This document shows, in pieces, positions 11,150-22,390 of a DNA stretch of 64,000 bases. A program made the translations under genes and the position numbers. Source of the DNA: Siphonodentalium dalli (taxonomy: Eukaryota; Mollusca; Scaphopoda; Gadilida; Siphonodentaliidae); assembly GCA_032622095.1 (NCBI GenBank), contig CP136064.1, positions 273,631,614-273,695,613 of the forward strand, given 5' to 3'. The notes under the pieces are model-generated. The model searched no databases. It saw nothing but the letters and a program-made list of their open reading frames with translations, and was not told the DNA's origin. Within the stretch, counting starts at the first letter, position 1. Each line of letters opens with the position of its first letter.

Positions 11150-12077
11150 GACAGGTATAGTGTATATTGGTAGTTTAGTATCCTCATTCAGGCTGTTATA
11201 GTGTATATTGGCAGTTTAATATCCCCCCGACTGGTTTAGTCTATATTGGTAGTTTATATTATCCCCCAGACTGGTATAGTGTATATTGCTTTTTAATATC
11301 CACCCTACAGGTATAGTGTAGATTGGCAGTTAGTATTTTCCCTCAGACTGGTATAGTGTATATTGCTTTTTAATATCCACCGACAGGTATAGTGTAGATT
11401 GGCAGTTAGTAGTTTCCCTCAGGCTGTTATAGTGTATATTGGCAGTTTAATATCCCCCCGACTGGTATAGTCTATATTGGTAGTTTATATTATCCCCCAG
11501 ACTGGTATAGTGTATATTGCTTTTAATAACCACCCGACAGGTATAGTGTAGATTGGCAGTTAGTATTTTCCCTCAGACTGGTATAGTGTATATTGCTTTT
11601 AATATCCACCCGACAGGTATAGTGTAGATTGGCAGTTAGTATTTTCCCTCAGACTGGTATAGTGTATATTGCTTTTTAATATCCACCCGACAGGTATAGT
11701 GTAGATTGGCAGTTAGTAGTTTCCCTCAGACTGGTATAGTGTATATTGGCAGTGTTAGTATTTTCCCTCAGCTATTGGCAGTTTAGTATCCCCCCCAGAC
11801 TGGTATAGTGTATATTGGTAGTTTGGTATCCCCCCGGTTGGTATAGTATATATTGGTAGTTTAGTATTTCCCTCAGCTATTGGCAGTGTAGTATCCCCCC
11901 GGCTGGTATAGTGTATATTTGTAGTTTGGTATCCCCCAGGTTGGTATAGTATATATTGGTAGATTAGTATTTTCCCTCAGACTGGTATAGTGTATATTGG
12001 TAGTTTAGTATCCCCCAGACTGGTATATATAGTATATATTGGTAGTTTAGCATCCCCAGACTGGTATATATAGTATA
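11150..12077. repeat. ~38-bp minisatellite (GGTATAGTGTATATTGGTAG)
   Basis: Over 20 degenerate copies of a unit reading GACTGGTATAGTGTATATTG, then GCAGTTTAGTATCCCCCCA. There are higher-order alternations: some units carry TTGCTTTTTAATATCCACC instead. The array is interrupted at 12,077 by a Helitron and resumes at 13,879. Confidence 0.95.
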
Positions 12078-13878
12078 CTAGCAGGGTTACCCGGCGTTGA
12101 CCAGGCTAAAGTGATGTGAAACCCTCTGTGGATATTTGGTGGGAATAGAGAATACCCTTGCTCTCAAAGTGTTACACGTATTCTCATAAATTGTATATCC
12201 AAATGGCATCACAAAACATGATTCTTATAAGTAGTGGCTCACCTTGTCAGGTCGGAACAATTATCATTTTGTTTATCGCGTTTAATCCGTCCCACCAATA
12301 AAGAAGTATTTATTTATTTACAACTGCGTATACTTCAGACGTTATAGCATGAAATATGAACATCATAAACATATTAGTTCGAAAAAATAAAAGACGACAA
12401 TTGTGTTTTCCATAGAGATGTATCAATCAATCAATCAATCTAGTTTACCATATCTTCATGAAGATACAGATGTTTTAAATATATGTCCAAGTGCTCCTCT
12501 GTTCTGTTGCTATATACTGGCTAATCATTTTCAGCTTAAAAGAATTGATGTTATGCATGTATAGCAGCTACATGTGCCCGACACAGCGATATTTTGAGTT
12601 GTTTATGTTAGGCGATGAGTCTGTTCTAAAACAAAATGAAAAAAATCCTCTGTATCGGGCAGATATACCCTTGTCAGATGTATATACTGGATGATTCCGA
12701 AATGTCATGTGCTACGGACTGCGTTTTCCTTTATCTCAGAAGTAACCATATTTGACTGCACACTGTGACCACTATTTTGAATAGGCCTGCTCTACATTTC
12801 CATATCATTTGCATATCTCTCACCCAAAAGGCACCAATTGGCGCATTTAAACCACACGATTAGATTATTCGTATCACGGAAAAGAATATGTATCAATCAG
12901 GTGGAAATCGGCGCTAAACATATTGTTTATCAATGTTTGTGTCCCTCTCATCTTCTAGGCACGCCTGACTCGAATTTCCCCACTTTAAACCACAAAATTA
13001 GACTCCTGATATCATGGAGATTATTGTTTGTAAGTTTGGTGCTAATCCGCGACTAAACAATTTTTTATCAAATTTAGTGCACACCCCACTCCACCCCCAT
13101 CTCTCACCAAAGCAGCACCAATATGCCGTCTTTAAAATCACACGATTAGATTCCTCATATCATGGATACGAATGTGTATCAATTTGGTGGAAATTGGCGC
13201 TAAAAATATTGTGTATCAATGTTGGTGCCCCTCTCCCTTTCAGTGCACCCCTGACTCGAATGGCGCCACTTTTGACAACTTTTAGCCACGCCATTAGACG
13301 CCTCATACCATGGGGATGAATTTGTATAAGTTTCGTTGCAATCGGCGACTAACTCAATTCTTGTCATATTTAGTACCCACCCACCGCGCCCACCCCAAAT
13401 ATCTCATCCCAACGACACCAATTTGGGGTCTTTAAATCACACAATAAGATTCCTTGTATCATGGAGAAGATCTCAGAAGAATGTGCATGCATCAATTTGG
13501 TGGAATTCGGCGATTAAATTATTAAAAACAATTTTGGTACCCCTCTCCCCTTCCGGGCATCCCTGACGCGAACGGCGCGACTTTTGACATATTTAAACCA
13601 CACCATTAGATTTCTCATGTTATGGGGATGATTATATATAAGTTTGGTGGCTATCGGCGACAATTGTTTTTTTTCTGCCCCTCCCCCTTTTCTGCCCCTG
13701 ACAACAACGGCGTCACTATAGAAAATTCTAACCCTCGCCATTATCTTTCTCGTAAAAAGTTACCCCTATTAGACCCCTTCTGTGCCATATAGGTGGTCCC
13801 CTGTGAATTTCTATAGAACACAGACAGACAGACAGACAGACAGACCGACAGACAGACATTCGCAAATATAGATATAGA
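12078..13878 (-). mobile_element. non-autonomous Helitron, complete (1.8 kb)
   Basis: On the minus strand the element starts TCTATATCTATATTTGCGAA followed by a (GTCT)n tract. It ends with a small hairpin (CCTGG pairing with CCGGG, 12,090-12,105), eight bases, then CTAG at 12,078-12,081. TC start, hairpin, CTRR end and insertion between A and T without duplication are the hallmarks of Helitrons. Joining the flanks recreates an intact unit of the surrounding minisatellite (AGTATA plus TATTGGTAG, as seen at 12,031-12,048). No Rep/helicase ORF is present. Confidence 0.93.
12838..13735. repeat. ~145-160-bp tandem units inside the Helitron
   Basis: Six diverged units begin with CCACACGATTAGATT-like sequence near 12,851, 12,991, 13,137, 13,287, 13,437 and 13,598. 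Alternate units share different second halves (CCCCTGACTCGAATGGCGCC versus CACCCCACTCCACCC), so the higher-order period is about 300 bp. Confidence 0.85.
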
Positions 13879-13938
13879 TATTGGTAGTTTAGTATCCCTC
13901 AGACTGGTATAGTGTATATTTGTAGTGTAGTATTGTTC
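13879..13938. repeat. remaining units of the split ~38-bp minisatellite
   Basis: TATTGGTAGTTTAGTATCCC followed by TCAGACTGGTATAGTGTATA. This is the continuation of the array left of the Helitron. Confidence 0.9.
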
Positions 13939-14172
13939 CTGTGCGTGCACCCTGTGTGTTGGACTACTACATCCCTTACCGGTAAATTCGTAATGAATGA
14001 CTAACCCTCGCATTTGGTATACACACATACAAAACAAACGGACGGCCACGAACGATATTTTCACTGGTGCCATCATCATCGTCATCATCATCATCATCCG
14101 AGCGATGACAGGACGGTATAATGTTATTTGTGTCTCTTCTGGGAATTATACACATTGTCTCTACCATCATAT

Positions 14173-14258
14173 CAAACTCCATACAGCGCCCTCTACATTA
14201 TCACTTATGGCAGTGGTGTTTCAGCGGAGTGATGGGAGATAACTCTGCCTGGAGTTTA
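14173..14258. mobile_element. 86-bp internally deleted Mutator-type MITE
   Basis: Begins CAAACTCCATACAGCGCCCT and ends GAGATAACTCTGCCTGGAGT plus TTA. It is flanked by a perfect 9-bp direct repeat, CCATCATAT (14,164-14,172 and 14,259-14,267). A 9-bp duplication is typical of Mutator-like elements. Both ends match the longer copy at 46,061-46,578, in inverted orientation. Confidence 0.85.
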
Positions 14259-14486
14259 CCATCATATATCACGGCTGGACCGCACGCTCAACAAACATTC
14301 CGTTGATTTTCTGTCATCCCGACGCAACTCGATTTGTGCAGATATTTGTTACCAAATCGGATACGGTTTAGGGTATGTATTATAACCATCCACCTAACCA
14401 CATCCCTGTCTAAGCGATCCTGCTAAACTGCTATGATGTTGTTAGGGCAAGGCGGTGATGTTAAAACAATTGCGGTTATTTTATTT

Positions 14487-14860
14487 AGGTCGCCTCGCAT
14501 ATATAAGAGAATGCATTGGTCTAACAATTTTTTACAATTTTAATAATTTGTTCTTGTATTCTTTAACAATTTTATAATTTCACCCACACAGAGCCCCAGA
14601 CACACATGAGCAGACGACACTCTTCTATATGCTTCTATATATGTGTAGGGATCCCTGCAGGGTAATGGGTGTTTTTTATTTTATGTCCTAAAAATTGTAA
14701 GAAACATTTATTTAAAAAACATGATAAAAAATTGTTAGGCCAATGCATTCTCTTATATATGCGGGGCGACCTATGGTCGACTCGCATATATAAGAGAATG
14801 CATTGGCACAGGGTAAAAAAAAATCCCGACTTATGACTGGAATTGATATGGCGGGTCACA
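14487..14860. mobile_element. MITE family C, copy 2 (left end lost)
   Basis: Starts in the middle of the left hairpin (AGGTCGCCTCGCATATATAA) and runs to the intact right terminus GATATGGCGGGTCACA. The left half-hairpin and outer arm are missing. If 15,035-15,152 is a real exon, this element lies in the following intron. Confidence 0.85.
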
Positions 14861-15034
14861 AATATGAAAGGAAGAACCCCTGTCCGGAAACGATTCTATC
14901 AATCATTATTGCATGCTTTTATTTCGAATTGTATACAACATCAGTTTTCCCTACCTGCATCATAGCAATTCAGTAGGACTCTTGCACCAGCATCATGGTG
15001 AAATTTACTGGACTACGTAACCATGGTGACTTAC

Positions 15035-15152
15035 CCGCGACCCTGAACTTGACCCCGCCTCCGAAGCTTTTGCTGACCTCGATGTGCGGAGAACCGTAAC
15101 ATCCAGAGACGACCATCAGAGCCACAACCATCAATCTCAACATGCCCGCCAT
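15035..15152 (-). CDS. candidate first exon of an unidentified secreted protein
   Basis: On the minus strand, ATG at 15,152 opens 39 codons. They start MAGMLRLMVVALMVVSGCYG, a good signal peptide (basic N-terminus, hydrophobic core, small residues at the likely cleavage point), followed by SPHIEVSKSFGGGVKFRVA. The frame then meets a near-ideal splice donor, G|GTAAGT, at 15,034-15,029, leaving phase 1. The patch is locally GC-rich compared with its surroundings, and a TATA-like sequence lies upstream. I do not recognise the family and could not find the next exon, which would lie at lower coordinates among repeats. It may also be a gene remnant. Confidence 0.5.
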
Positions 15153-15186
15153 CAGCACTGCTACTGTCTGTAGGACGAGGACTGAG

Positions 15187-15196
15187 TTTTAAAATA
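15187..15196 (-). promoter_or_regulatory. possible TATA box for the 15,152 exon
   Basis: On the minus strand GGTATTTTAAAACTCAGTCC lies 35-45 bp upstream of the candidate ATG. The spacing would put the start site near CTACAGACAG. This is weak, because the region is AT-rich. Confidence 0.25.
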
Positions 15197-15379
15197 CCTG
15201 GTCACTGAAATAATATCACATAATTTCCTATGTTTAACACTTATATAAATTGGCTTAGGAAATTTCGTCTGGTGGGTGTCTAATCTGACCGGCTCAATCG
15301 AGCTTCCAAATTGTCTCTACGTAATGTTGAAGGGTATTGAATTGATATACCGGCTCCATGTGCTTTGAAAAATACTCGC

Positions 15380-15700
15380 CATGGTCATAGCCATAATCCA
15401 GCTTTTTTTCGCACAGGAAAACGCTCTTTATATATTACATATCAGGAATAGACTAACAGGGAACGCTCTGTTTCTGTTCCATGCCGTGCAAATGGCTGGG
15501 GTTTTTTTTGGGGTGCAACATCGTGTTCAAAGTTATATTTGTTATGAGTTCAATACATGTACATATATCCGGGTTGACTTAATAAATCATCGGGTTTCAA
15601 TACAAACAGAAATTGTTCCTGTTAACTTTTGCCAAGGGTACTATGGGTTATTTTGGGCTGGTTTTGTCACGATACACTTTTCGATTTAAATACATTTATA
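15380..15700. repeat. family H-related fragment
   Basis: AAAACGCTCTTTATATATTA, CATATCAGGAATAGACTAAC and GGGAACGCTCTGTTTCTG parallel 6,635-6,700 in MITE H copy 1. The 102-codon frame at 15,381-15,689 (plus) over it has no recognised domain and is not called. Confidence 0.45.
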
Positions 15701-15735
15701 AAAGTGGCTTTTTCGCTAAATGTATATAAATAAAA

Positions 15736-15888
15736 GGATTAACTGTCATGTGGACTGTTTTTATGGAGATGTAACCGCGAGGTGAGTGGTCATAACTTGT
15801 ATGTAAAAACCCTTCGGGTTTTACACAAGTTATGACCACTCACCTCGCGGTTAAATCTCCACAAAACAGTCCACATGACAGTTAATCC
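15736..15888. repeat. near-perfect hairpin, arms about 75 bp
   Basis: GGATTAACTGTCATGTGGAC... is matched by ...GTCCACATGACAGTTAATCC, with the stem continuing through ACCGCGAGGTGAGTGGTCAT to a very short loop (CCCTTCGGG). Only a few mismatches are seen. It interrupts a repeat shared with 10,920-11,135, so it is probably an inserted fold-back. A transcript of either strand would form a long dsRNA stem. Confidence 0.92.
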
Positions 15889-16079
15889 TTATATAATGAT
15901 CGTACAAAGATAATTCAAGTAGTTATCGACCTATTTATATTCAGGGAAACCTTGAACCGCGAATAGTATTAGGTGTGTTTTTTGGAGCTCAAATGGCCAA
16001 TTGGCTTTAATTAAAATTACAAAACAATGTCCCTGAACTCCATTTATTTTCGTCCTTTATGTTGTATAGCTGGGGTGAA

Positions 16080-16760
16080 GAATTCATAATTTATTAGCGG
16101 CCCTTCAAGTCATTTAAAATAATGATTAGTCATCTGGGGTAAACAGCACCTAATGCATGGCTCTCGGGATAAAGTTACATCTATCGATTAGGTTGATTAA
16201 TAAAGCTCTTTATTGCTCATTATTAGAGTATTAGTGTCTCTTTAAGTTATTTAGTGTAAACAATATTTTATTCTCAAGAATGGCACATATAATACATAAT
16301 ATAAGGACGATAACAATTTAACATTAGAGAAAAGGATTTGGCAGTAAGCCAAAGGCTTATAGGTGGCCATTTCCTTAGTATATATATTGCATCATGGTTT
16401 GATTGGGTCTCAATGATGAATTGCCTGTTCCACAAGCACCCGCAACCTATCCCGTTAAGTTATTTGAGTTCAACATCTCCTATTCCGTGACAGTCCCCGA
16501 GTCATTTTACTTTTTTGAACAAATTTCCCCACATATCGTCTGGACTTATAATGAACGCTCTTTATTGGTCATATAATGTATTAGTCCCCCTTCAAGTCAT
16601 TTGAAGTCAAATGCGCCTATCGCATGACAATCCCCCTGGTCAGATGACCCATCTGTGCCAATTGTCTTACATATCTTCTACGCTGATAAGGAACGCTCTT
16701 TATTTTCCCCACCCCACCCTGACCGTCCCATGAATCCTGTATATCATATAATAGAGCGTG
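16080..16760. repeat. diverged tandem units with ACGCTCTTTATTG and TTCAAGTCATTT
   Basis: Segments near 16,095, 16,200, 16,440 and 16,550 repeat the order CTCTTTATTG..CAT.., TTAGTGTCYCTTYAAGT, then a TATCCCGTGACAGTCCCC-like stretch. Strongly decayed. No coding frame is conserved. Confidence 0.45.
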
Positions 16761-16780
16761 CTGAACCCTGGGTAGCGCAT

Positions 16781-17229
16781 TTAACCCTTTACCCAACAAA
16801 GCGGCCAAAAACGCCCAAATAAAGCTTCAACAGCCTAAAATATCTTCGGTCTGTCTCAATAACACCATACAAATATGGATATCATTGGAACCGGTTCATT
16901 GACCACATTGTGATGGTTACAGTTATGCCCTGTGCCAATGCATTCTCTTGTATATGCGAGTCGACAATATGTCGCCTCGCATATATAAGAGAATGCATTG
17001 GCCTAAAACAAAATTACCATTTTTTCTTACATTCTTTAACAATTTTATAATTTTTTCTTACATTTTTTAACATTTTTTATAATATTTTTCTACATTCTTT
17101 GACAATTTTATCATTTTTAATATGTGTTAAGCCAATGCATTCTCTTATATATGCGAGGCGACCTATGGTCGACTCGCATATATAAGAGAATGCATTGGCA
17201 CAGGGCCGTTCTGTTGGGTAAAGGGTTAA
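16781..17229. mobile_element. MITE family B, copy 1 (TTAACCCTTTACCCAACA)
   Basis: The ends TTAACCCTTTACCCAACAAA and CTGTTGGGTAAAGGGTTAA are inverted and coincide with TTAA, a piggyBac-type signature. Shared hairpin modules sit at about 16,930-17,005 and 17,130-17,205. The interior is AT-rich (CATTCTTTAACAATTTTAT repeats). Copy 2 is at 30,461-30,892. Confidence 0.9.
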
Positions 17230-17484
17230 GAAAAATATCGAATACAACTCATTATTTCACAATGATATGATTGATAAGTTTTACGCTTTTACTGAAGTAA
17301 TGACCATCTCAACACGCCAACATGTATGAGACCGAATTACATAAACATATGATGATATGCATGTGACAAAGAAATAACAAAAAATTGAACAATCTGATGG
17401 TATATAATCTACAGGCCCCTGGGAAAAATACCAGATATACCAATATATACTATAACAGTCACTGGTATAGTATATATAGAGGAT

Positions 17485-17603
17485 ATCTACACTTTTTTGT
17501 TTGGATATGGGAATTATCTCATGAGTGATGACAAAAATGTATTATTTCCACGAGTTGTCATCACGAATGAGATAATTACCATATCCAAACAAAAAGTGTA
17601 GAT
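17485..17603. repeat. hairpin, arms about 45-50 bp
   Basis: ATCTACACTTTTTTGTTTGG...GAATTATCTCAT pairs with ATGAGATAATTACCATATCC...AAGTGTAGAT, plus an inner TGATGACA/TGTCATCA pair. The loop is about 20 nt. No ORF. Confidence 0.88.
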
Positions 17604-18016
17604 GTTCTGTGTATTATATGATCCGCTCAGTTGGCCCATATATATAGCTCAACTCGAAAGAAGAGTCAAAAGTTCAAAAACAATTGTATACACAATAATA
17701 GCCATGGTAATGAGCTTGTGCCTATAAAAGTATATTCATTTTTCCGACAGATTGGTTGAGGGATAAAGGGGCTAACATCATAGTATGTTTAACAAAAATA
17801 TTTAATTGATCACATATTAAATTTTTTTTCAACCCGAACATTCTGACTTCTGGTAGTGTTCCACCAAGGACCGAATCACTTTTCATTTTAGCGCGGATGG
17901 ATACGAGTGAGATATCGATATCTCACTAGACGGATAACGGTTTTTATCTGTTGCAAAAATACTACTATTTGACAGCTTAGCATATAATAAATTGGTATAT
18001 CTGCTATTTTGTTCCC
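17604..18016. other. no gene recognised
   Basis: AT-rich linker. I see nothing supportable. Confidence 0.4.
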
Positions 18017-18460
18017 ATGGCCTGTGATAAAATCTGCGTACCAGCCTTGTTGTTGAGTCCTGAATGCTGGTTAAATGGGCATATGAATCCCGAGTACCAG
18101 TTAACAGAGGTGTGTGAATCCTGCGTACCAGCCTTGTTGTTGAGCCCTGAATACCGGTTAAAATGGGCATATGAATCCCGAGTACCAGTTAACAGAGGTG
18201 TGTGAATCCTGCGTATCAGCCTTGTTGTTGAGTCCTGAATACCGGTTAAATGGGCATATGAACCCCGAGTACCAGTTAGCAGAGGGGTGTGAATCCAGCG
18301 TACCAGCCTTGTTGATGAGTCCCGAATGCTGGTTAAAATGAGCATATGAATCCCGAGTACCAGTTAACATAGGGGTGTGAATCCTGCGTACCAGCCTTGT
18401 TGATGAGTCCCGAATACTGGTTAAAATGAGCATATGAATCCCGAGTACCAGTTAAGGGGG
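18017..18460. repeat. ~88-bp minisatellite, five copies
   Basis: Units contain GCGTACCAGCCTTGTTG, TTGAGTCCTGAATACCGG, TTAAAATGGGCATATGAATC and CCGAGTACCAGTTAACAGAG. GTACCAGCCTTGTTG recurs near 18,039, 18,126, 18,213, 18,300 and 18,388. A single diverged relative lies at about 36,375-36,480. The minus-strand frames over it are incidental. Confidence 0.95.
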
Positions 18461-19679
18461 AGACGCACGTTTTGCATAAATCCAGCCAAAAATGGCAAGA
18501 GATTTGCTATGTGGCTATAATTTACCCAACTGTACATCAAACTTCTTTAAACATGTACGCAGTTTAATCCTATTTTACCAGGACGTTAGGCCAAAAATTG
18601 TGGCAAAATTAGCATTTCTTACATAAAATTACGATTTCTGTGGTAACAGCCCAAACAATCTAGTCTTTGCATACATTGTTATTTCAGCGGATATTCCCTT
18701 AATATAATAGACAACATTTCCACTCATGTATCTACATTTTCCATAGTAAAAAATAACCATATATGCAGGTCACAGCAAGAAAATATGGCATGCCTATAGC
18801 AGTGGTATGTTATGTCTATAGCACCAGCGATTTTATAATGATGTGCTCGTAGCAAATTTGCTTTTAGGATAATTTCAACAACTAGACCTTTTTTAAAGCT
18901 AAAAACGCAACGCTAATCATGTGATAGTAGTAATGAAGCCCGAGTCGAAAGAGTCATTTGGTTAAATGCATGAAAAATAAGTAGTGGCATTCAAAATGAC
19001 ATGCATGCTCGTCTTCATGTATGGACACTATATTATTGTGTAAATCGCAAATTAGTAATATAATATTGGGATTTGACAACAAAGTTTATTGAAAAGATGC
19101 AAAATTAGTGATGTTCCACACGCGTCTGTTTCGAATATGCTGACGTGCATGATCGGTAATGAAAAAACGACTGACTCGATGGCTGAGTGGTCTATAATAT
19201 CTGGTAATAATCGCGCGAAAATACTTTTGAACATTTGATTAACAGCTGTGGATCGGTATCATTCAGACACTTTTTGCAATTACATATTTTATTTATTTGA
19301 ACATACATGTATAACATAAATGTGAAATACTATTAAAATCACAGAGGTCACTAATCGTTTAAATGTTTATTCTGAGCAATCTGTAGACGACCTTTTTCGG
19401 AAGGATTTTCTAAAGGATGATTGATAACTTTACACCCTCTTGTGCGATGTTCATAACAAACGTTTTCAATTACGGCAGGCGATTTATTTCAATAAAACTA
19501 TAAACTACTATTGTACAGTATATATATTAATACGATTAGTGGCCACCTTGTACAAAAGAACGGAAAACTACTTTTCACCCGAGAAACATAATATATATAT
19601 GAGGTATTTGCCTTTCAAATATATAAATTTAATGAATGTATATAAAGACTCTGTCTAAATTTAAAATGAATAAACTTTA
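18461..19679. other. no gene recognised
   Basis: About 1.2 kb AT-rich, with only short unsupported frames (for example 19,052-19,234 minus and 19,440-19,658 plus). Confidence 0.45.
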
Positions 19680-20050
19680 TTGATAACTAAAATATGAGGC
19701 AATCTGCTTTTAAAATATATAATATGTGCATAAAAAAGGCTCTTATCTGAGATTAACGTATTTGATAACTAAAATATGAGGCAATCTGCTTTTAAAAATA
19801 TATAATATGTGTATAAAAAAGGCTCTTATCTGAGATTAACGTATTTGATAACTAAAATATGAGGCAATCTGCTTTTAAAAATATATAATATGTGTATAAA
19901 AAAGGCTCTTATCTGAGATTAACGTATTTGATAACTAAAATATGAGGCATTTTGCTTTTTAAAATAAACAATAAAGGTATAAAAAATGCTCTTATCTCAG
20001 ATTAAAAATAAACGGAATTTACAACTAAAATATGAGGCATTCGCATTAAA
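19680..20050. repeat. ~82-bp minisatellite, about 4.5 copies
   Basis: GATAACTAAAATATGAGGCA recurs near 19,682, 19,763, 19,846 and 19,928, followed by ATATATAATATGTGTATAAA and GGCTCTTATCTGAGATTAAC. Confidence 0.95.
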
Positions 20051-20310
20051 AGGGACACTAAGACTACACGTTTATTTTACGAAGCATAAAGATATAAAGA
20101 CTATAATAGACAAATCTGGTCGTACCCTTAGTAGAATGGGAGACATAAAATCCAACGAGGGAGACCTGGGAGTGGTGGTAGGTTCTCTTAATCAATGTAG
20201 TCGTTGATCAGATACACTTCATATGGAAGACCCAAACTGGGCTTGCAATCTATACCGCCAACATTTAATCCATAATATTGTCTGAGTATAATCACACCCT
20301 TACGGTAGTA

Positions 20311-20312
<2 letters not shown>

Positions 20313-20371
<59 letters not shown>
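20313..20371. repeat. (AT)n microsatellite
   Basis: About 58 bp of uninterrupted AT dinucleotides. Confidence 0.98.
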
Positions 20372-20373
<2 letters not shown>

Positions 20374-20517
20374 GATCGTTAATTCCACCATTTCATTGAC
20401 TATCAATCAAATTGTATGCCATTAAATTATTTTGACCATGTTTTTCATAGCACATGTGGGCTATTAGTAAAGTGTATACCATACTGACGATTGTTCAAAG
20501 ATATTTGGAACTAAAAT

Positions 20518-20718
20518 TTGATATCGTATTTTGTTACACTTAGTCTAAAAGCTCATGCGCGAGCAACACAGAAGAAGAAAAGAAAAAGTGACGACGTCAC
20601 CAGGTGGGATGCACCGTCAAGGGGCGAGAGTGGTGTTCGTCCTGGCATACATGCGAGAAATGAGTCCAGAATACCCGCTCACCGCCGGATGGGAAAACTG
20701 GACCTCCCAGAATGTTAA
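20518..20718 (+). other. GC-rich exon-like open frame, unidentified
   Basis: A 66-codon open frame whose core (about 20,555-20,715) is clearly richer in G and C than its surroundings. It follows an acceptor-like CAACACAG at about 20,563-20,570. The product after that point is basic and polar (KKKRKSDD..., then WDAPSRGESGVRPG). It could be a terminal exon, a gene fragment or part of an unknown repeat. No domain is recognised. Confidence 0.25.
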
Positions 20719-20720
20719 AT

Positions 20721-21730
20721 AAGTGTCATATCGTTTGCATTAAATACATGTTGGTACTATGTGAATTTTTTCCACCACCCCATATGTTGTTGTACTTTTA
20801 ATTTTCCCTCTGCCCACTATCTAATTACCTTTTTATATAAAGTTTGGCACATGCATGTCCTTCAGAATGGGATACAATATACCATGTCATTCATGTGATA
20901 TATGTATACGCTAGCATTATCTAGACGCTCTTTTTAGTTGACAAAAGTGTGATTCTCTCGCATATACACATATTGTATATAATGCTACGAGCATATCACC
21001 CGATGCTACGAGCACTTCACAGAAAGTTTTACGTTTGCTATAGACATATCCCATAATCGAGTGAGTGCCTCCATGCAAACTATTTCATGCAAAAATTTCG
21101 GGCACTAATATGATTGACATCGCAAACATGTCCAGTGCATTTTGAAGCTAAGATATCATACTTTGAGAGACTGTATGTTATATAATGTGTCAATGCAAAG
21201 ATTCATCAAATTTAATAAAACTTATATCGAGTAAGTATTTCACGTCATAATTTTCGTATAAAACCCGATTATCGAAATAACTTACGACAACTAAAGACGA
21301 TGTGCAAATCGCGGGCCATCTGGTTATTCCGCTACGAGCAAATCCGGATGCATGGGGTGTTTAACTTGGTTATGAACCCATGACCCACAACTCATCTCAG
21401 CCCAATTGTTCATTGATCAACGGGCATGGCATGAAAATCCTCAAATATAGAAACCTTTTTATGGGTAGTTGTCTTCCTTAATGATAATAATCAATAAATT
21501 TCACAAATGAAGTTATTAAGTCTCCTCTCATGATCTTGAGTTATGATATCATGTATATATGAACTTCACTTTTGAAAAAATACATATGTTTATGGTACCT
21601 GAAAACAGTGACATTAGAAGATATTTTTCATGCCATAAAGGTAATGTGAATGAGGTTATAATATCCCATTGGTCGATGGTTCTTGAGTATTGCGTCACAA
21701 TAATCGCTTGCACCAAACTTCACAACGATA
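20721..21730. other. no gene recognised
   Basis: AT-rich. Contains a few GCTACGAGCA repeats (about 20,982, 21,003, 21,331) but no structure I can name. Confidence 0.4.
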
Positions 21731-22166
21731 TGTGACCCGCCATATCAAATCCAGTCGTAAGTCGGGATTTTTTTACCCTGTGCCAATACATTCTCTTATA
21801 TATGCGAGTCGACCATAGGTCGCCTCGCATATATAAGAGAATGCATTGGCCTAACTTTTTTTTATCATGTTTTTTAAATAAATGTTTCTTACAATTTTTA
21901 GGACATAAAATAAAAAACATCCATTACCCTGCAGGGAGCCCCACACATATATAGAAGCATATAGAAGAGTGTCGTCTGCTAATGTTTGTCTGGGGCTCTG
22001 TATGGGTGAAATTATAAAATTGTTAAAGAATACAAGAACAAATTATTTAAATTGTAAAAAATTGTTAGGCCAATGCATTCTCTTATATATGCGAGGCGAC
22101 CCATGGTCGACTCGCATATATAAGAGAATGCATTGGCACAGGGTAAAAAAATCCCGACTTACGACT
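21731..22166. mobile_element. MITE family C, copy 3 (right terminus lost)
   Basis: Intact left terminus TGTGACCCGCCATATCAAAT. Hairpins at about 21,778-21,853 and 22,063-22,143. It ends within ATCCCGACTTACGACT, where the outer part of the right arm is missing. Confidence 0.9.
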
Positions 22167-22279
22167 TTGAGAAAATCCATTTTGAAATACCAGGAAATTT
22201 TGGCAAAACGTGCGTCTAACCCTTAACAGGGGTTTGCAACTTGTGTTTCATCCGAATCCAGGGGTGGGGCGACAACTTC

Positions 22280-22390
22280 GTTTGAGGCCTGGATATTACA
22301 GGTGTCACGTGAAAGCATCATTTGATGCCTGGTGAGTATAGGTGTCACGTGACACCATCATTTGAGGCATGGGGAGTATTGGTGTCACTC
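22280..22390. repeat. ~50-bp tandem repeat, about 2.5 copies
   Basis: ATAGGTGTCACGTGACACCA / CATCATTTGAGGCATGGGGA repeated with variants. Confidence 0.7.

Noticed and set aside
13741-14182. Met-rich and Asp-rich minus-strand frames
   Set aside because: They come from a CAT/ATC microsatellite and the (ACAG)n end of the Helitron.
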